Below, piece after piece: positions 7,833 through 17,567 of a stretch of DNA of 64,000 nucleotides (positions are counted from its first letter, which is position 1; each line of letters begins with the position of its first letter). The DNA lies in the NCBI RefSeq assembly GCF_003049645.1, contig NZ_PYWK01000007.1, forward strand, positions 1 through 64,000, in the 5' to 3' direction. The stretch is from Metasolibacillus fluoroglycofenilyticus (lineage in GTDB: Bacteria; Bacillota; Bacilli; Bacillales_A; Planococcaceae). Made by a program: the position numbers and the translations under genes. The notes below the pieces were generated by a model. That model had not been told where the DNA came from. It did no database searches and was given only the letters and a program-made list of their open reading frames with translations.

Positions 7833-7972
7833 GGGGCTGTCCGAAAAGTGTACATGTTCTCGGATAGCCCTTACTTCTATATTAAATATTTGTTAAAACG
7901 TGGTAGTAGCAATAAATTATCACTATCCACTTCGCAAAGATGTTGTCTCAAAATGACTTTTCAGACGACATC
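7833..7972. repeat. Twin-hairpin intergenic element between convergent genes
   Basis: Hairpin 7833-7869 (GGGGCTGTCCGAAAAG with TCGGATAGCCC), a spacer containing the reverse complement of GATAGTGATAATTTATTG, and hairpin 7939-7972 (GATGTTGTCTCAAAA with TTTTCAGACGACATC) followed by TTTTTT. It can terminate transcription of both flanking convergent genes. Confidence 0.75.
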
Positions 7973-7976
7973 TTTT

Positions 7977-9908
7977 TTATAAATTTTCAAGCTCCTCACT
8001 GAGCTCAAGCCACTCCATTTCGAGCATTTCGTGATTTTCTTTTACAGCGTCTAACTCGGTTTGTACTTCAAGTGCCTTTTCATGGTCAGAAAAAATGGTA
8101 GGATCGCATAGCTGTTCTTCTAAAGCAGCAATTTGTTCATCAAATGCTGCCATTTTACTTTCAAGTTCTTCTAATTGACGGCGGATTTGCCGCTCGCGTT
8201 TCTTTGCATCCTTATCAATTGTAGATGTCGAAATTTTTGTTGCAACTGCTACCTCCACTGTTGAGGATTCTTTCATTGCAGCAAGCTCAGCTAATTCTTG
8301 CTTTTTCTCAACATAGTAATCATAATCACCTAAGTATTCGAAAGAGCCGTCTGCTGATAGCTCGATGACCTTTGTCGCAATGCGATTAATAAAATAGCGG
8401 TCATGTGATACAAATAACAAAGTGCCTGGGTAATCAATTAAAGCATTTTCCAAAATTTCCTTACTATCTAAATCTAAATGGTTTGTCGGCTCATCTAGCA
8501 CAAGGAAGTTAGCTTTTTGCATCATTAGTTTGGCAAGGGCTAAGCGCGCTTTTTCGCCACCTGATAAAGCATTAACAGGTTTTCCTACATCATCTCCGCT
8601 AAATAAAAAGCGCCCAAGCACTGTACGAATATCCTTTTCGTTCATTAATGGCCATTCATCCCAAAGCTCCTGTAGCACGGTTTTATTGGAGTTTAGTTTT
8701 GCCTGCTCTTGGTCATAGTAGCCGATTTGGACGTTTGTACCATAGCGAATTTCACCAGCAAGTGGCTGTAAATCTTCTACAACTGTTTTTAATAAAGTAG
8801 ATTTACCGACACCATTTGGGCCAACAAGTGCGACGCGGTCTTCGCGGAACAAACGTAGCTGGTTATTACGAGAAATCGACTTGTTTTGATAGCCGACAGC
8901 AAGTGCATCCACTGCCAGCACATCATTGCCGCTTTGCTTATCAATTGTGAAGCCGAAACTAGCTGATTTTTCATCGCCATCGGGAGCTTCTAACCAATCT
9001 GTACGCTCTAGCATTTTACGACGGCTTTGTGCCATTTTCGTTGTAGATGCACGGGCGATATTTTTTTGGATAAACGCCTCCATTTTAGCTTTTTCATCTT
9101 GCTGTCGCTCATACATTTTCATATCACGCTCATAGTTTTTAGCTTTTTCATCTAAATATGCGCTGTAATTACCTGCGTATTTCGCCACGCGTGTACGCGA
9201 TACTTCGTAAACAATAGAGACGACTTGGTCTAGGAAGTAACGGTCATGTGAAACGATTAAAATTGCACCATCATACCCTTTTAAGTAATTTTCAAGCCAT
9301 GCTAGTGTTTCGATATCTAAGTGGTTTGTCGGCTCGTCCAAAATGAGCAAATCAGGCTTTGATAAAAGCAGCTTAGCTAAGGCTAAACGCGTACGCTGTC
9401 CACCTGATAAGGAGCGAATTGACTTCTGATAGTCCTCCGGATAAAACTGCATACCATGGAGAACAGAGCGTGTATCCGCCTCATATTGATAGCCACCAGC
9501 ATCCTTAAAATCGTGCTGCAATTGGTCATATTCAGCTATTAGTTTTGCATAGGCTTCCTGATTTTCATAAACAGTTGGTTCAGCCATTTGCTGCTCCAAG
9601 GCGCGGAGCTTTTGTTCCATTTGCTGTAGTGTGGTGAAAATGGTCATCATTTCATCCCACATCGATAATTCTGAATCAAGACCAGCATGCTGCTCTAAAT
9701 AGCCGATTTTAATATCCTTTGGAATAATGATTTCACCAGAGTCATAAGACATTTGCCCTGCGATAATTTTTAATAAAGTGGATTTGCCAGCACCGTTGCG
9801 TCCAACAAGTGCAACACGGTCACGATGCTGTACTTCTAGCTTAACGCCGCTTAATATTTCATCCGTAATAAATGATTTATATAGTTGATTTACTTGTAAA
9901 ACAATCAT
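7977..9908 (-). CDS. ydiF: ABC-F family ATP-binding protein (YdiF-like)
   Basis: 643 residues with two ABC cassettes and no membrane domain, the ABC-F class of ribosome-associated translation factors. Cassette 1 (about 1-255) has Walker A GRNGAGKST, signature LSGGQRTRLALAK and Walker B LLILDEPTNHLD. Cassette 2 (about 320-540) has GPNGVGKST, LSGGEKARLALAK and FLVLDEPTNHLD. A charged coiled-coil C-terminal extension (about 560-643) follows, as in Uup/YdiF. Order and orientation relative to tsaD and rex fit B. subtilis ydiF. It likely acts on stalled ribosomes; an antibiotic-protection role cannot be inferred from sequence alone. Confidence 0.93.
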   Translation of the reverse strand: MIVLQVNQLYKSFITDEILSGVKLEVQHRDRVALVGRNGAGKSTLLKIIAGQMSYDSGEIIIPKDIKIGYLEQHAGLDSELSMWDEMMTIFTTLQQMEQKLRALEQQMAEPTVYENQEAYAKLIAEYDQLQHDFKDAGGYQYEADTRSVLHGMQFYPEDYQKSIRSLSGGQRTRLALAKLLLSKPDLLILDEPTNHLDIETLAWLENYLKGYDGAILIVSHDRYFLDQVVSIVYEVSRTRVAKYAGNYSAYLDEKAKNYERDMKMYERQQDEKAKMEAFIQKNIARASTTKMAQSRRKMLERTDWLEAPDGDEKSASFGFTIDKQSGNDVLAVDALAVGYQNKSISRNNQLRLFREDRVALVGPNGVGKSTLLKTVVEDLQPLAGEIRYGTNVQIGYYDQEQAKLNSNKTVLQELWDEWPLMNEKDIRTVLGRFLFSGDDVGKPVNALSGGEKARLALAKLMMQKANFLVLDEPTNHLDLDSKEILENALIDYPGTLLFVSHDRYFINRIATKVIELSADGSFEYLGDYDYYVEKKQELAELAAMKESSTVEVAVATKISTSTIDKDAKKRERQIRRQLEELESKMAAFDEQIAALEEQLCDPTIFSDHEKALEVQTELDAVKENHEMLEMEWLELSEELENL

Positions 9909-10037
9909 AGTTACACCTCAGTTCATGCTTTTAGTGTAATAGATACGCATGCTTGGCGCAATGATGGATACTTTACTTATTCGTCCATGTCTAGTAAGAT
10001 GAAAACGACTTCGAACTAGATTGCAGGAGGATTGTGT

Positions 10038-10664
10038 GTGAGCAAAGAAACGAAAATTCCACAAGCAACTACGAAGAGGCTTCCTTTATATTACCGATTT
10101 TTACAAAACTTTGCGAATGAAGGAAAACAACGCGTATCATCGCAAGAGCTTAGTGAAGCGATGAAAATAGATTCTGCAACGATACGCAGAGATTTTTCTT
10201 ATTTTGGTGCACTTGGCAAAAAAGGCTATGGCTATGATGTTCAGCATTTATTGCAGTTTTTTAGAGAAACACTTGATCAAGATGAAGCAACGAATGTCGC
10301 ATTAATCGGAGTAGGAAATTTAGGAAATGCCTTTTTAAAATATAATTTTCAAAAAAACCATAATACACGTATTGTTGTAGCCTTTGACTCAAAAGCGCCA
10401 CAGGAGGGAACAGAAATTAGTGGTATTCCGGTATTTCACCCTGATCGCTTAGAGGAAATGTACGAGAAATATAATGCGGAATTAGCGATATTAACTGTAT
10501 CGGCACGCTCTGCACAGGCAATGGCAGACCGTTTAGCACAAATGAATGCAAAAGGCATTTTAAATTTTACGCCGATACGATTAAATGTGCCCGAATCGAT
10601 GAAATTAATGAATATTGATTTGTCCGTAGAATTGCAGGCACTCATTTATTTAATACGTAATTGA
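10038..10664 (+). CDS. rex: Redox-sensing transcriptional repressor Rex
   Basis: 208 residues, usual Rex length. The N-terminal winged helix (about 1-80, with [17 protein letters not shown] and [21 protein letters not shown]) is followed by a Rossmann NADH-binding domain ([13 protein letters not shown], about residues 89-101). Rex senses the NADH/NAD+ ratio and represses fermentation and respiration genes. GTG at 10038 is chosen because AGGAGG lies seven bases upstream; the in-frame TTG at 10032 is too close to it. tatA and tatC follow, matching B. subtilis ydiH-tatAY-tatCY. Confidence 0.96.
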   Translation: MSKETKIPQATTKRLPLYYRFLQNFANEGKQRVSSQELSEAMKIDSATIRRDFSYFGALGKKGYGYDVQHLLQFFRETLDQDEATNVALIGVGNLGNAFLKYNFQKNHNTRIVVAFDSKAPQEGTEISGIPVFHPDRLEEMYEKYNAELAILTVSARSAQAMADRLAQMNAKGILNFTPIRLNVPESMKLMNIDLSVELQALIYLIRN

Positions 10665-10741
10665 CGCAAATAATTCACAAGTAATGTATTAGCAAAATGG
10701 GGTATAATACGTTAAAATGTACATATAGAGGAGGTGGCGTA

Positions 10742-10954
10742 ATGGTAATCCATTTGAATGCGATTGGACCAGTAAGCCTTGTTATTATCGGTGTTGTTGC
10801 CATCCTAATTTTTGGACCGAAGAAGCTTCCAGAGCTTGGTAAGGCGATGGGCTCTACACTTCGCGAGTTCAGACAAGCAACTAAAGGCTTGGCAGACGAT
10901 GATGACGATAAAAAGAAAGTTATTGAACATAAAGATAACGATAATGTTAAGTAA
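10742..10954 (+). CDS. tatA: Twin-arginine translocase subunit TatA
   Basis: 70 residues. One N-terminal membrane helix (IGPVSLVIIGVVAILIFG) is followed by the TatA hinge FGPKKLPELGKAMG, an amphipathic helix (STLREFRQATKGL) and an acidic-then-basic tail. The ATG at 10742 follows GAGGAGGTGG; a longer upstream frame adds only implausible residues. It forms the Tat pore with the TatC encoded 18 bases downstream. The pairing suggests the minimal TatA-TatC system of Firmicutes, without a separate TatB. Confidence 0.95.
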   Translation: MVIHLNAIGPVSLVIIGVVAILIFGPKKLPELGKAMGSTLREFRQATKGLADDDDDKKKVIEHKDNDNVK

Positions 10955-10972
10955 GTTAAGGATGTCTTATAT

Positions 10973-11794
10973 ATGAATCCAAAAGAACTGACTGTCATAG
11001 AGCATATTGAAGAATTAAGAAGTCGCCTTGTTGTTACGGCGTTCTTCTTTGTTTTGGCGCTTGTAGGTAGCTTTTTTTTAACAGAGCCCATTATTAAATT
11101 TATTCAAGCGAGCGATGAGGCAGCTCAATTTACATTAAATGCCTTTGCACCGACAGACCCGTTAGCGGTATTTTTAAAGGTGATGTTTATTGTGGCGTTT
11201 ATTTTCACGTCACCTATCTTGCTTTATCAGCTATGGTCGTTTATTACACCCGGCTTGCTTGAAACGGAGCGCAAGGCGACGCTCAAATATATCCCTTATT
11301 CATTTCTCTTATTTTTGATAGGGATAGCCTTTGCTTATTTCGTGCTATTTCCGTATGTCATGCGTTTTATGATGAACTTATCGAATAGCTTAGAAATTCA
11401 GCCAACGTTAGGGATTGATAATTTTTTCTCTTTTTTATTAACACTGACTTTACCTTTTGGTGTTATTTTTCAATTGCCAGTTGTGACGTTATTTTTAGCG
11501 CGCATCGGTATTTTGAATCCAGCATTAATGGTGAAATTCCGTAAATACTCTTATTTTGTGCTGTTTGTCCTTGCAGCAATTTTAGCGCCACCTGATTTTA
11601 TTTCGAATTTAATTGTTGCGATTCCATTATTTATTTTATATGAGGTGAGCATCGTCATTTCGAAAATAGGCTATAAGAAGTTTTTAGCAGCAGAGGAGCA
11701 GCGCCAACGCGAAGAGCAAGAGGCGACACAGCAAATACAAGTGGAGGCACTGTTAGCAGAACAGCGCCGACAAATGGAAGAGATGAATAAATGA
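10973..11794 (+). CDS. tatC: Twin-arginine translocase subunit TatC
   Basis: 273 residues with six predicted membrane helices. It has the N-terminal signature MNPKELTVIEHIEELRSRL, the conserved SPILLYQLWSFITPGL and FPYVMRFMMNLS segments, and APPDFISNLIVAIPLFILYE near the end. TatC recognises twin-arginine signal peptides. The C-terminal tail is glutamine- and glutamate-rich and probably cytoplasmic. It closes the rex-tatA-tatC cluster with a strong terminator at 11806. No Tat substrate is encoded next to it. Confidence 0.96.
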   Translation: MNPKELTVIEHIEELRSRLVVTAFFFVLALVGSFFLTEPIIKFIQASDEAAQFTLNAFAPTDPLAVFLKVMFIVAFIFTSPILLYQLWSFITPGLLETERKATLKYIPYSFLLFLIGIAFAYFVLFPYVMRFMMNLSNSLEIQPTLGIDNFFSFLLTLTLPFGVIFQLPVVTLFLARIGILNPALMVKFRKYSYFVLFVLAAILAPPDFISNLIVAIPLFILYEVSIVISKIGYKKFLAAEEQRQREEQEATQQIQVEALLAEQRRQMEEMNK

Positions 11795-11805
11795 TAAGAG
11801 GAGAG

Positions 11806-11846
11806 CGTCCGAAAAGCAGATAAAGCACTGCTTTTCGGACGTTTTC
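11806..11846 (+). terminator. Terminator after tatC
   Basis: CGTCCGAAAAGCAG pairs perfectly with CTGCTTTTCGGACG, then TTTTCTT. Same family as the hairpin at 27399. Confidence 0.93.
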
Positions 11847-12051
11847 TTATGATACTTCATCAAGGATATAGCTAATTAAAATGGGGAAGAGTTTCCTTGA
11901 AAACGTGATAAACATTAGCTATAGTGACTGTTTCTTAGCGTAAAGTGAAGGTTTTTCCATTATATTTAAAAGAGGAGCTGTTGTCTGGGATAGTTACAGG
12001 CAATTACACCAAGGCATAATTGATTATAAATCATACTTTTCCTCGTATTTA
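11847..12051. other. Decayed repeat DNA between tatC and the CPBP gene
   Basis: Part of the 367-base gap between convergent genes. It contains degenerate sequence similar to the long elements at 25808 and 58971 (GATAAACATTAGCTATAG and TTTAAAAGAGGAGCTG) and the CAATTA..TAATTG hairpin at 12001-12025. No gene is seen. Confidence 0.5.
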
Positions 12052-12150
12052 AAAAAGTCGATTTGTATTGAACTGCACCTCCAATTGTTAGTTGTGTCTA
12101 ACAATTTGGGTGCAGTTCCTATCACAGTTATTGTGACAAATCGACTTTTT
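12052..12150. terminator. Nested 100-bp palindrome, bidirectional terminator
   Basis: The outer arms (12052-12066 and 12136-12150) are perfect complements built on AAAAAGTCGATTTGT. Inside lies a second long hairpin, GAACTGCACC plus TTGTTAG arms at 12070-12118. An A-run on the left and a T-run on the right let it terminate both tatC-side and CPBP-side transcription. A short relative lies at 33914. Confidence 0.85.
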
Positions 12151-12161
12151 AGTGTCTTCTT

Positions 12162-12911
12162 TTATTTTGGAAGAGAATCTGTCATTTGTTGTATTTTATC
12201 TATGTTTAATTGGGCTAGTGTAACTAAGCCGTTCATCGCCATATGTGCAATGATTGGTGCTAATAGGCGTTTTGTTTTATAGTATAAAAATGAAAAAATC
12301 AGCCCCATCACTGTGTATACTAATAGATGCGGTAAATCTCGATGAATAACAGCAAAAACAAGTGCACTAATTAATGCAGCAATCCAAAAGTTTTGTGTTT
12401 GGATGAGTGAGCCGAAAATGACACGTCGGAATATGAGCTCCTCTAAAATAGGGGCTAATAATACTGAAGTGATAATCATAACTGGCGCAATGCGAGTAAT
12501 ATCCATAATTAATGCTGTATTGTCAGAGCCCGCTTCAATGCCTAGCAAATAAATTTCAATTAGCGAAGCGACAATCTGGCCTAAAAATGCTAAAAAAACA
12601 CCGATAACTCCCCATCCAATTGTGACACCAATTGAAGCGCGTTGTCCTTTAAAAATAGTAAAGAAATTTTTATCACGTCGAATTAGGAACATCATAATAA
12701 CTAAAGCAATCAGAAAAGCGATTGTGTTCCACCAAGCGGCTAAAACAAAACTCTTATGTTCTGAAGCGGATACAAAACTTAGGAAAAAGTCTTTAGTACC
12801 AGGAATAAATAGAACAAGGCTTGATAATTGAGCAACAATGTATACCAGCAATAAATAGAGTGCTGTTTTTTGTGTTTTGAATTTTGTTGAACGAATAGAA
12901 GTCACGTGCAT
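12162..12911 (-). CDS. ydiL: CPBP family intramembrane glutamic endopeptidase (YdiL-like)
   Basis: 249 residues with about seven hydrophobic segments. The CPBP (Abi) protease motifs are present: EELIFRRVIFG (the EExxxR motif), then FAVIHRDLPHL and HMAMNGLV, giving the glutamate and histidine catalytic residues. The family includes CAAX prenyl proteases and bacteriocin-immunity proteins. In B. subtilis the homologous ydiL also lies directly upstream of groES, and here it is divergent from groES. Substrate unknown. Confidence 0.88.
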   Translation of the reverse strand: MHVTSIRSTKFKTQKTALYLLLVYIVAQLSSLVLFIPGTKDFFLSFVSASEHKSFVLAAWWNTIAFLIALVIMMFLIRRDKNFFTIFKGQRASIGVTIGWGVIGVFLAFLGQIVASLIEIYLLGIEAGSDNTALIMDITRIAPVMIITSVLLAPILEELIFRRVIFGSLIQTQNFWIAALISALVFAVIHRDLPHLLVYTVMGLIFSFLYYKTKRLLAPIIAHMAMNGLVTLAQLNIDKIQQMTDSLPK

Positions 12912-12999
12912 AAAACCTACTTTCTGTAACTATAATACGGTATGCTTTCTTTATTGTAGAGGAAGTTCAAGAGAATTGAAAATTTTTTGTAGTTCTTAC

Positions 13000-13028
13000 T
13001 TGCAAAAAATTTATAGATTATTTAATAT
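13000..13028 (+). promoter_or_regulatory. SigA-type promoter of groESL
   Basis: -35 TTGCAA at 13000-13005, 17-base spacer, -10 TAATAT at 13023-13028. The CIRCE operator starts ten bases downstream. Confidence 0.85.
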
Positions 13029-13038
13029 AGTAAGTGTG

Positions 13039-13065
13039 TTAGCACTCCATATGAATGAGTGCTAA
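13039..13065 (+). promoter_or_regulatory. CIRCE operator (HrcA binding site)
   Basis: TTAGCACTC, nine bases, GAGTGCTAA: a perfect match to the CIRCE consensus, placed between the groES promoter and the groES start. It implies HrcA repression and heat-shock induction. Confidence 0.98.
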
Positions 13066-13105
13066 TAAATCCAAAGATTTAATATTTTGTAGGAGGTTGT
13101 TTCAC

Positions 13106-13390
13106 TTGTTAAAACCATTAGGTGATCGTATCATTATCGAACTAGTTGAGGTAGAGGAAAAAACGGCATTCGGTATCGTTTTACCAGACTCGGCAAAGGA
13201 AAAACCACAAACTGGTAAAGTAGTAGCAGTTGGGACAGGCCGTGTATTAGATAACGGTGCACGCGTTGAACTTGATGTGAAAGAGGGAGACGAAATTATC
13301 TTCTCAAAATTCTCAGGAACTGAAGTAAAATATGACGGTAAAGAGTACTTAATTTTACGCGAAAGTGACGTATTGGCTATTATTGGTTAA
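13106..13390 (+). CDS. groES: Co-chaperonin GroES
   Basis: 94 residues, normal length, starting at TTG 13106 ([11 protein letters not shown]), with AGGAGG ten bases upstream. The mobile loop ([20 protein letters not shown]) and the roof and C-terminal segment [23 protein letters not shown] are intact. It caps GroEL in ATP-driven folding. An upstream in-frame ATG at 13055 lies inside CIRCE and is rejected. It is cotranscribed with groEL under the promoter and CIRCE site just upstream. Confidence 0.97.
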   Translation: MLKPLGDRIIIELVEVEEKTAFGIVLPDSAKEKPQTGKVVAVGTGRVLDNGARVELDVKEGDEIIFSKFSGTEVKYDGKEYLILRESDVLAIIG

Positions 13391-13496
13391 TTAAAAACTG
13401 CTTTTAAAGAGAGTTAGGGGCGGGCAAGTGGATGCTTGCCTCGCATATGAATGAGTAATGAGCTGGCAAACAGCAGCATATAACACGAATGGATAA

Positions 13497-15161
<1,665 letters not shown>

Positions 15162-15202
15162 GTGCCTGGCACGCAAACAATTCTGAAAACTTAATACAAT
15201 TC

Positions 15203-15246
15203 AAAAACCATCCCTTATTTAATATTAAATAAGAGATGGTTTTTTT
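15203..15246 (+). terminator. Terminator of groESL
   Basis: AAAAACCATC, CTTATTTAATATTAAATAAG, GATGGTTTTTTT. Preceded at 15162-15188 by the GTGCCTGGCACGCAAAC motif that recurs at 17510. Confidence 0.93.
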
Positions 15247-15302
15247 GTGCGTGAAAAGTTAGAATAGTCATACAGTTTGTGTCATGAATAGGGGGAATTT
15301 TA

Positions 15303-15854
15303 ATGGAATACAATCGAGAAATGATGACAATAACAACAGATATGCTTGTTCTGAGGTTATTTGACAAAACAGATGCGGAGCGTGTAGCGACCCTGTGCGA
15401 TAATTATAATATTTATAAAAGCACCTTGTATTTGCCGCATCCATATAAGATAGAGGATGCGCTAACGTGGATTGAGTATCATTATGAGAATTTTGTAGAG
15501 GACCGATCTTACGAATTAGCGGTAACGGATAAGGAAACAAGAGAGTTATATGGAGCGATTGCTTTGTCGCATAATAAACATTTTAATCAAGGCGAACTCG
15601 CATATTGGATTGGTGAGCCGTATTGGGGAAAAGGCTATGCAACAGAGGCAGCACAGGCAATCGTGCAATTTGCATTTAAAGAAAAAAAGATGCACAAAGT
15701 GTTTGCGAGATATTTTGCAACAAATCCAGCTTCAGGGAAAGTAATGGAGAAGATTGGGATGAGGCAAGAAGGCATATTAAAGGACCATATTATAAAGGAT
15801 GGGAAGTACGAGGATTTAGTATTTTACGGAATTATTAATAAATTATCATGCTAA
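15303..15854 (+). CDS. GNAT family N-acetyltransferase (RimJ/RimL type)
   Basis: 183 residues of the RimJ/RimL/YdaF-like acetyltransferase branch. Typical segments are the N-terminal LRLFDKTDAERVATLCDN, the acetyl-CoA site built on YWIGEPYWGKGYATEAAQAIV, and the C-terminal ATNPASGKVMEKIGMRQEGILKD. It probably acetylates an amino group of a protein N-terminus, metabolite or antibiotic, but the substrate cannot be read from sequence. ATG 15303 follows AGGGGGAATTTTA; a start nearer MMTITTD is possible. Monocistronic, convergent with the YwqG-like gene. Confidence 0.88.
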   Translation: MEYNREMMTITTDMLVLRLFDKTDAERVATLCDNYNIYKSTLYLPHPYKIEDALTWIEYHYENFVEDRSYELAVTDKETRELYGAIALSHNKHFNQGELAYWIGEPYWGKGYATEAAQAIVQFAFKEKKMHKVFARYFATNPASGKVMEKIGMRQEGILKDHIIKDGKYEDLVFYGIINKLSC

Positions 15855-15863
15855 AAGGCAAAA

Positions 15864-15893
15864 CGCCTGCCGAAAAATGATACACGGCAGGCG
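15864..15893. terminator. Bidirectional hairpin between convergent genes
   Basis: CGCCTGCCG, 12-base loop, CGGCAGGCG. No good T-run on either side, so assignment as terminator rests on its position. Confidence 0.6.
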
Positions 15894-15929
15894 AAATTGA
15901 TTGTTAGGAAGGGGGATGTTGGCTTGTTT

Positions 15930-16730
15930 TTAATGGCAGTCCCAATTATAAAGGACATTGCTAAAATCTTTACGCTGTAAATCAGCTTCTGTAATAAAGA
16001 AATTACCTACACCACAGTCTCCCCACATAATATCGTTACCAATACTATCTATTTGTAATAGCAAAATGGTAGAGTCAGTGTAATCACCATAAGCACGAGG
16101 ATCTTCTTGTGTGAAAAAAGGGTAACCGCCCATTTTGTGTCCTGTACCGCTAAATGTTTCGTAAAATTTATCCTCTAACTCTTCGTCTTCTTTCACTTGT
16201 TGCTGGATTGCTGCATAAACCTCATTACTGCGAAAATCATCAATCATTAAAGGCTCGAAGCTTTCTTCGAATGATAATGCCATTTCCTTTTCGACAGGAA
16301 AATATAATTCCTCACCTTGTAGTTTAACAAAAGAAAAATCCTGCATTAATTGTGATTCGTCCTGAATAATTTGCTCGTGAAAAATAACGCGGAAGCCGGC
16401 TGGATTTTGTCCATTATCAAAATCCATTCCTAGTATATCATCATAGCCATCAATATAAAATTGGAGAATACCCTCGATTGGGAAATGTGGTAAATGCTTT
16501 GGTACGTCTGCAAAGTTGATTTGAGCAAGTAATTTTAATGGCTGCCCTTCGTTATTTGTAGGATATTTCATTGTTAAAGGGAAATAAGGATTGCCTTCAA
16601 ATTTACTTTCATATAGCGATGTTTTACATTCAGTTGTGTTGATTTCAATAACAGGCTGCATCGTTTCTTCAATGATTGTGCGATATTGTTCAAAGTCATT
16701 TGGTAGCTGTAAAGATGGCTTATTAGTCAT
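15930..16730 (-). CDS. YwqG family protein (DUF1963)
   Basis: 266 residues. It matches the DUF1963/YwqG pattern: KFEGNPYFPLTMKYP, LKLLAQINFADVP, EGILQFYIDGYDD, GHKMGGYPFFTQEDPR and the C-terminal LLLQIDS..DIMWGDCGVGNFFI. The biochemical role of the family is not established; members are often near or within toxin-immunity gene sets. ATG at 16730 is chosen because GGGAGG lies just upstream; a TTG seven codons earlier would include that site. No toxin gene is adjacent here. Confidence 0.88.
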   Translation of the reverse strand: MTNKPSLQLPNDFEQYRTIIEETMQPVIEINTTECKTSLYESKFEGNPYFPLTMKYPTNNEGQPLKLLAQINFADVPKHLPHFPIEGILQFYIDGYDDILGMDFDNGQNPAGFRVIFHEQIIQDESQLMQDFSFVKLQGEELYFPVEKEMALSFEESFEPLMIDDFRSNEVYAAIQQQVKEDEELEDKFYETFSGTGHKMGGYPFFTQEDPRAYGDYTDSTILLLQIDSIGNDIMWGDCGVGNFFITEADLQRKDFSNVLYNWDCH

Positions 16731-16959
16731 ATAAAGACCTCCCAGATTCAAGTTAATTTCATTTTAGAACAAATGTTCTTTGTTGGGAATAGTCTAAATT
16801 GATTATATTATATAAAAAATGACGATTTTGTATCCTAAGCTAATAAAAGAGTTCTTCACACTGCATATTAACAGGCTGTAAGACCTTGTTTTAAAACATA
16901 ATAAAGTTCTCGCAGCCCGTAAAAATCCGATTGGTGAAGTGGGGGATTGAAAGTTCACT

Positions 16960-17424
16960 TTATTGAGTCAGCTTAAACTCTTTTTCTGTGCCATCAGTAA
17001 AGCGTACCTCAAGTTCAAACTCTGTATAGTCTGTAGGCAATTCAAATACCGTTAATATTTCGGAAGCAATTGTGGCATTGTCCGTTGCTGCATCGAATGT
17101 TAGCGCTTGGAATAATGGCTCTAGCTTGGCAAAAGCATCATTGCCTTTTAGCTTTTCACCGTTTATTTTGTCATCAATTTCTGCCTCAGTTCCCTTTTTA
17201 TCAACCTCATAATCAACCTCGTATTTTTCTGTTAAACCGTAAGTTACCTCTAACGAAAATTGTGTAAAGGCAAAAGGCGAAGCAGCCGCAGGATTATTGC
17301 CATTTGCCGCATTATCTGGATTGCTAGGCGTGGTGACAGGTACTTCCGTTACTTTATCATTATTACAGGCGGTTAATAGGAAAATACTTAACGGAATAAT
17401 CAACCATTTTGCTAATCTTTTCAT
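16960..17424 (-). CDS. YusW-like lipoprotein
   Basis: 154 residues. Lipoprotein signal MKRLAKWLIIPLSIFLLTAC with lipobox LTAC-N, a short Asn/Pro/Ala-rich linker, then a domain (FTQFSLEVTYG, KYEVDYEVDKKGTEAEI, FELEVRFTDGTEKEFKLTQ) matching the YusW-like family, which occurs in Bacillaceae and has no known function. It is predicted to sit on the outer face of the membrane. It is likely monocistronic; the upstream gap before the YwqG gene contains no recognisable element. Confidence 0.8.
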   Translation of the reverse strand: MKRLAKWLIIPLSIFLLTACNNDKVTEVPVTTPSNPDNAANGNNPAAASPFAFTQFSLEVTYGLTEKYEVDYEVDKKGTEAEIDDKINGEKLKGNDAFAKLEPLFQALTFDAATDNATIASEILTVFELPTDYTEFELEVRFTDGTEKEFKLTQ

Positions 17425-17567
17425 ATGATTTCCTCGCTTTCTTAATCAACTTACTATTATTAATTACCCAATTAAGAAAAAAATAATCCTGCTGAATTTA
17501 TTTACTGAGTGCCAGGCACGCGAACGATTCGGAATATTCACACTTCTGCATAAGAATTGCCGGGTTT

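Noticed and set aside
13055-13105. Longer GroES starting at ATG 13055
   Set aside because: That start lies inside the CIRCE operator with no spaced ribosome binding site; TTG 13106 gives the normal 94-residue protein.
15930-17424. Toxin-immunity or defence island around the YwqG-like gene
   Set aside because: YwqG proteins can occur near polymorphic toxins, but no toxin, secretion or nuclease gene is adjacent.
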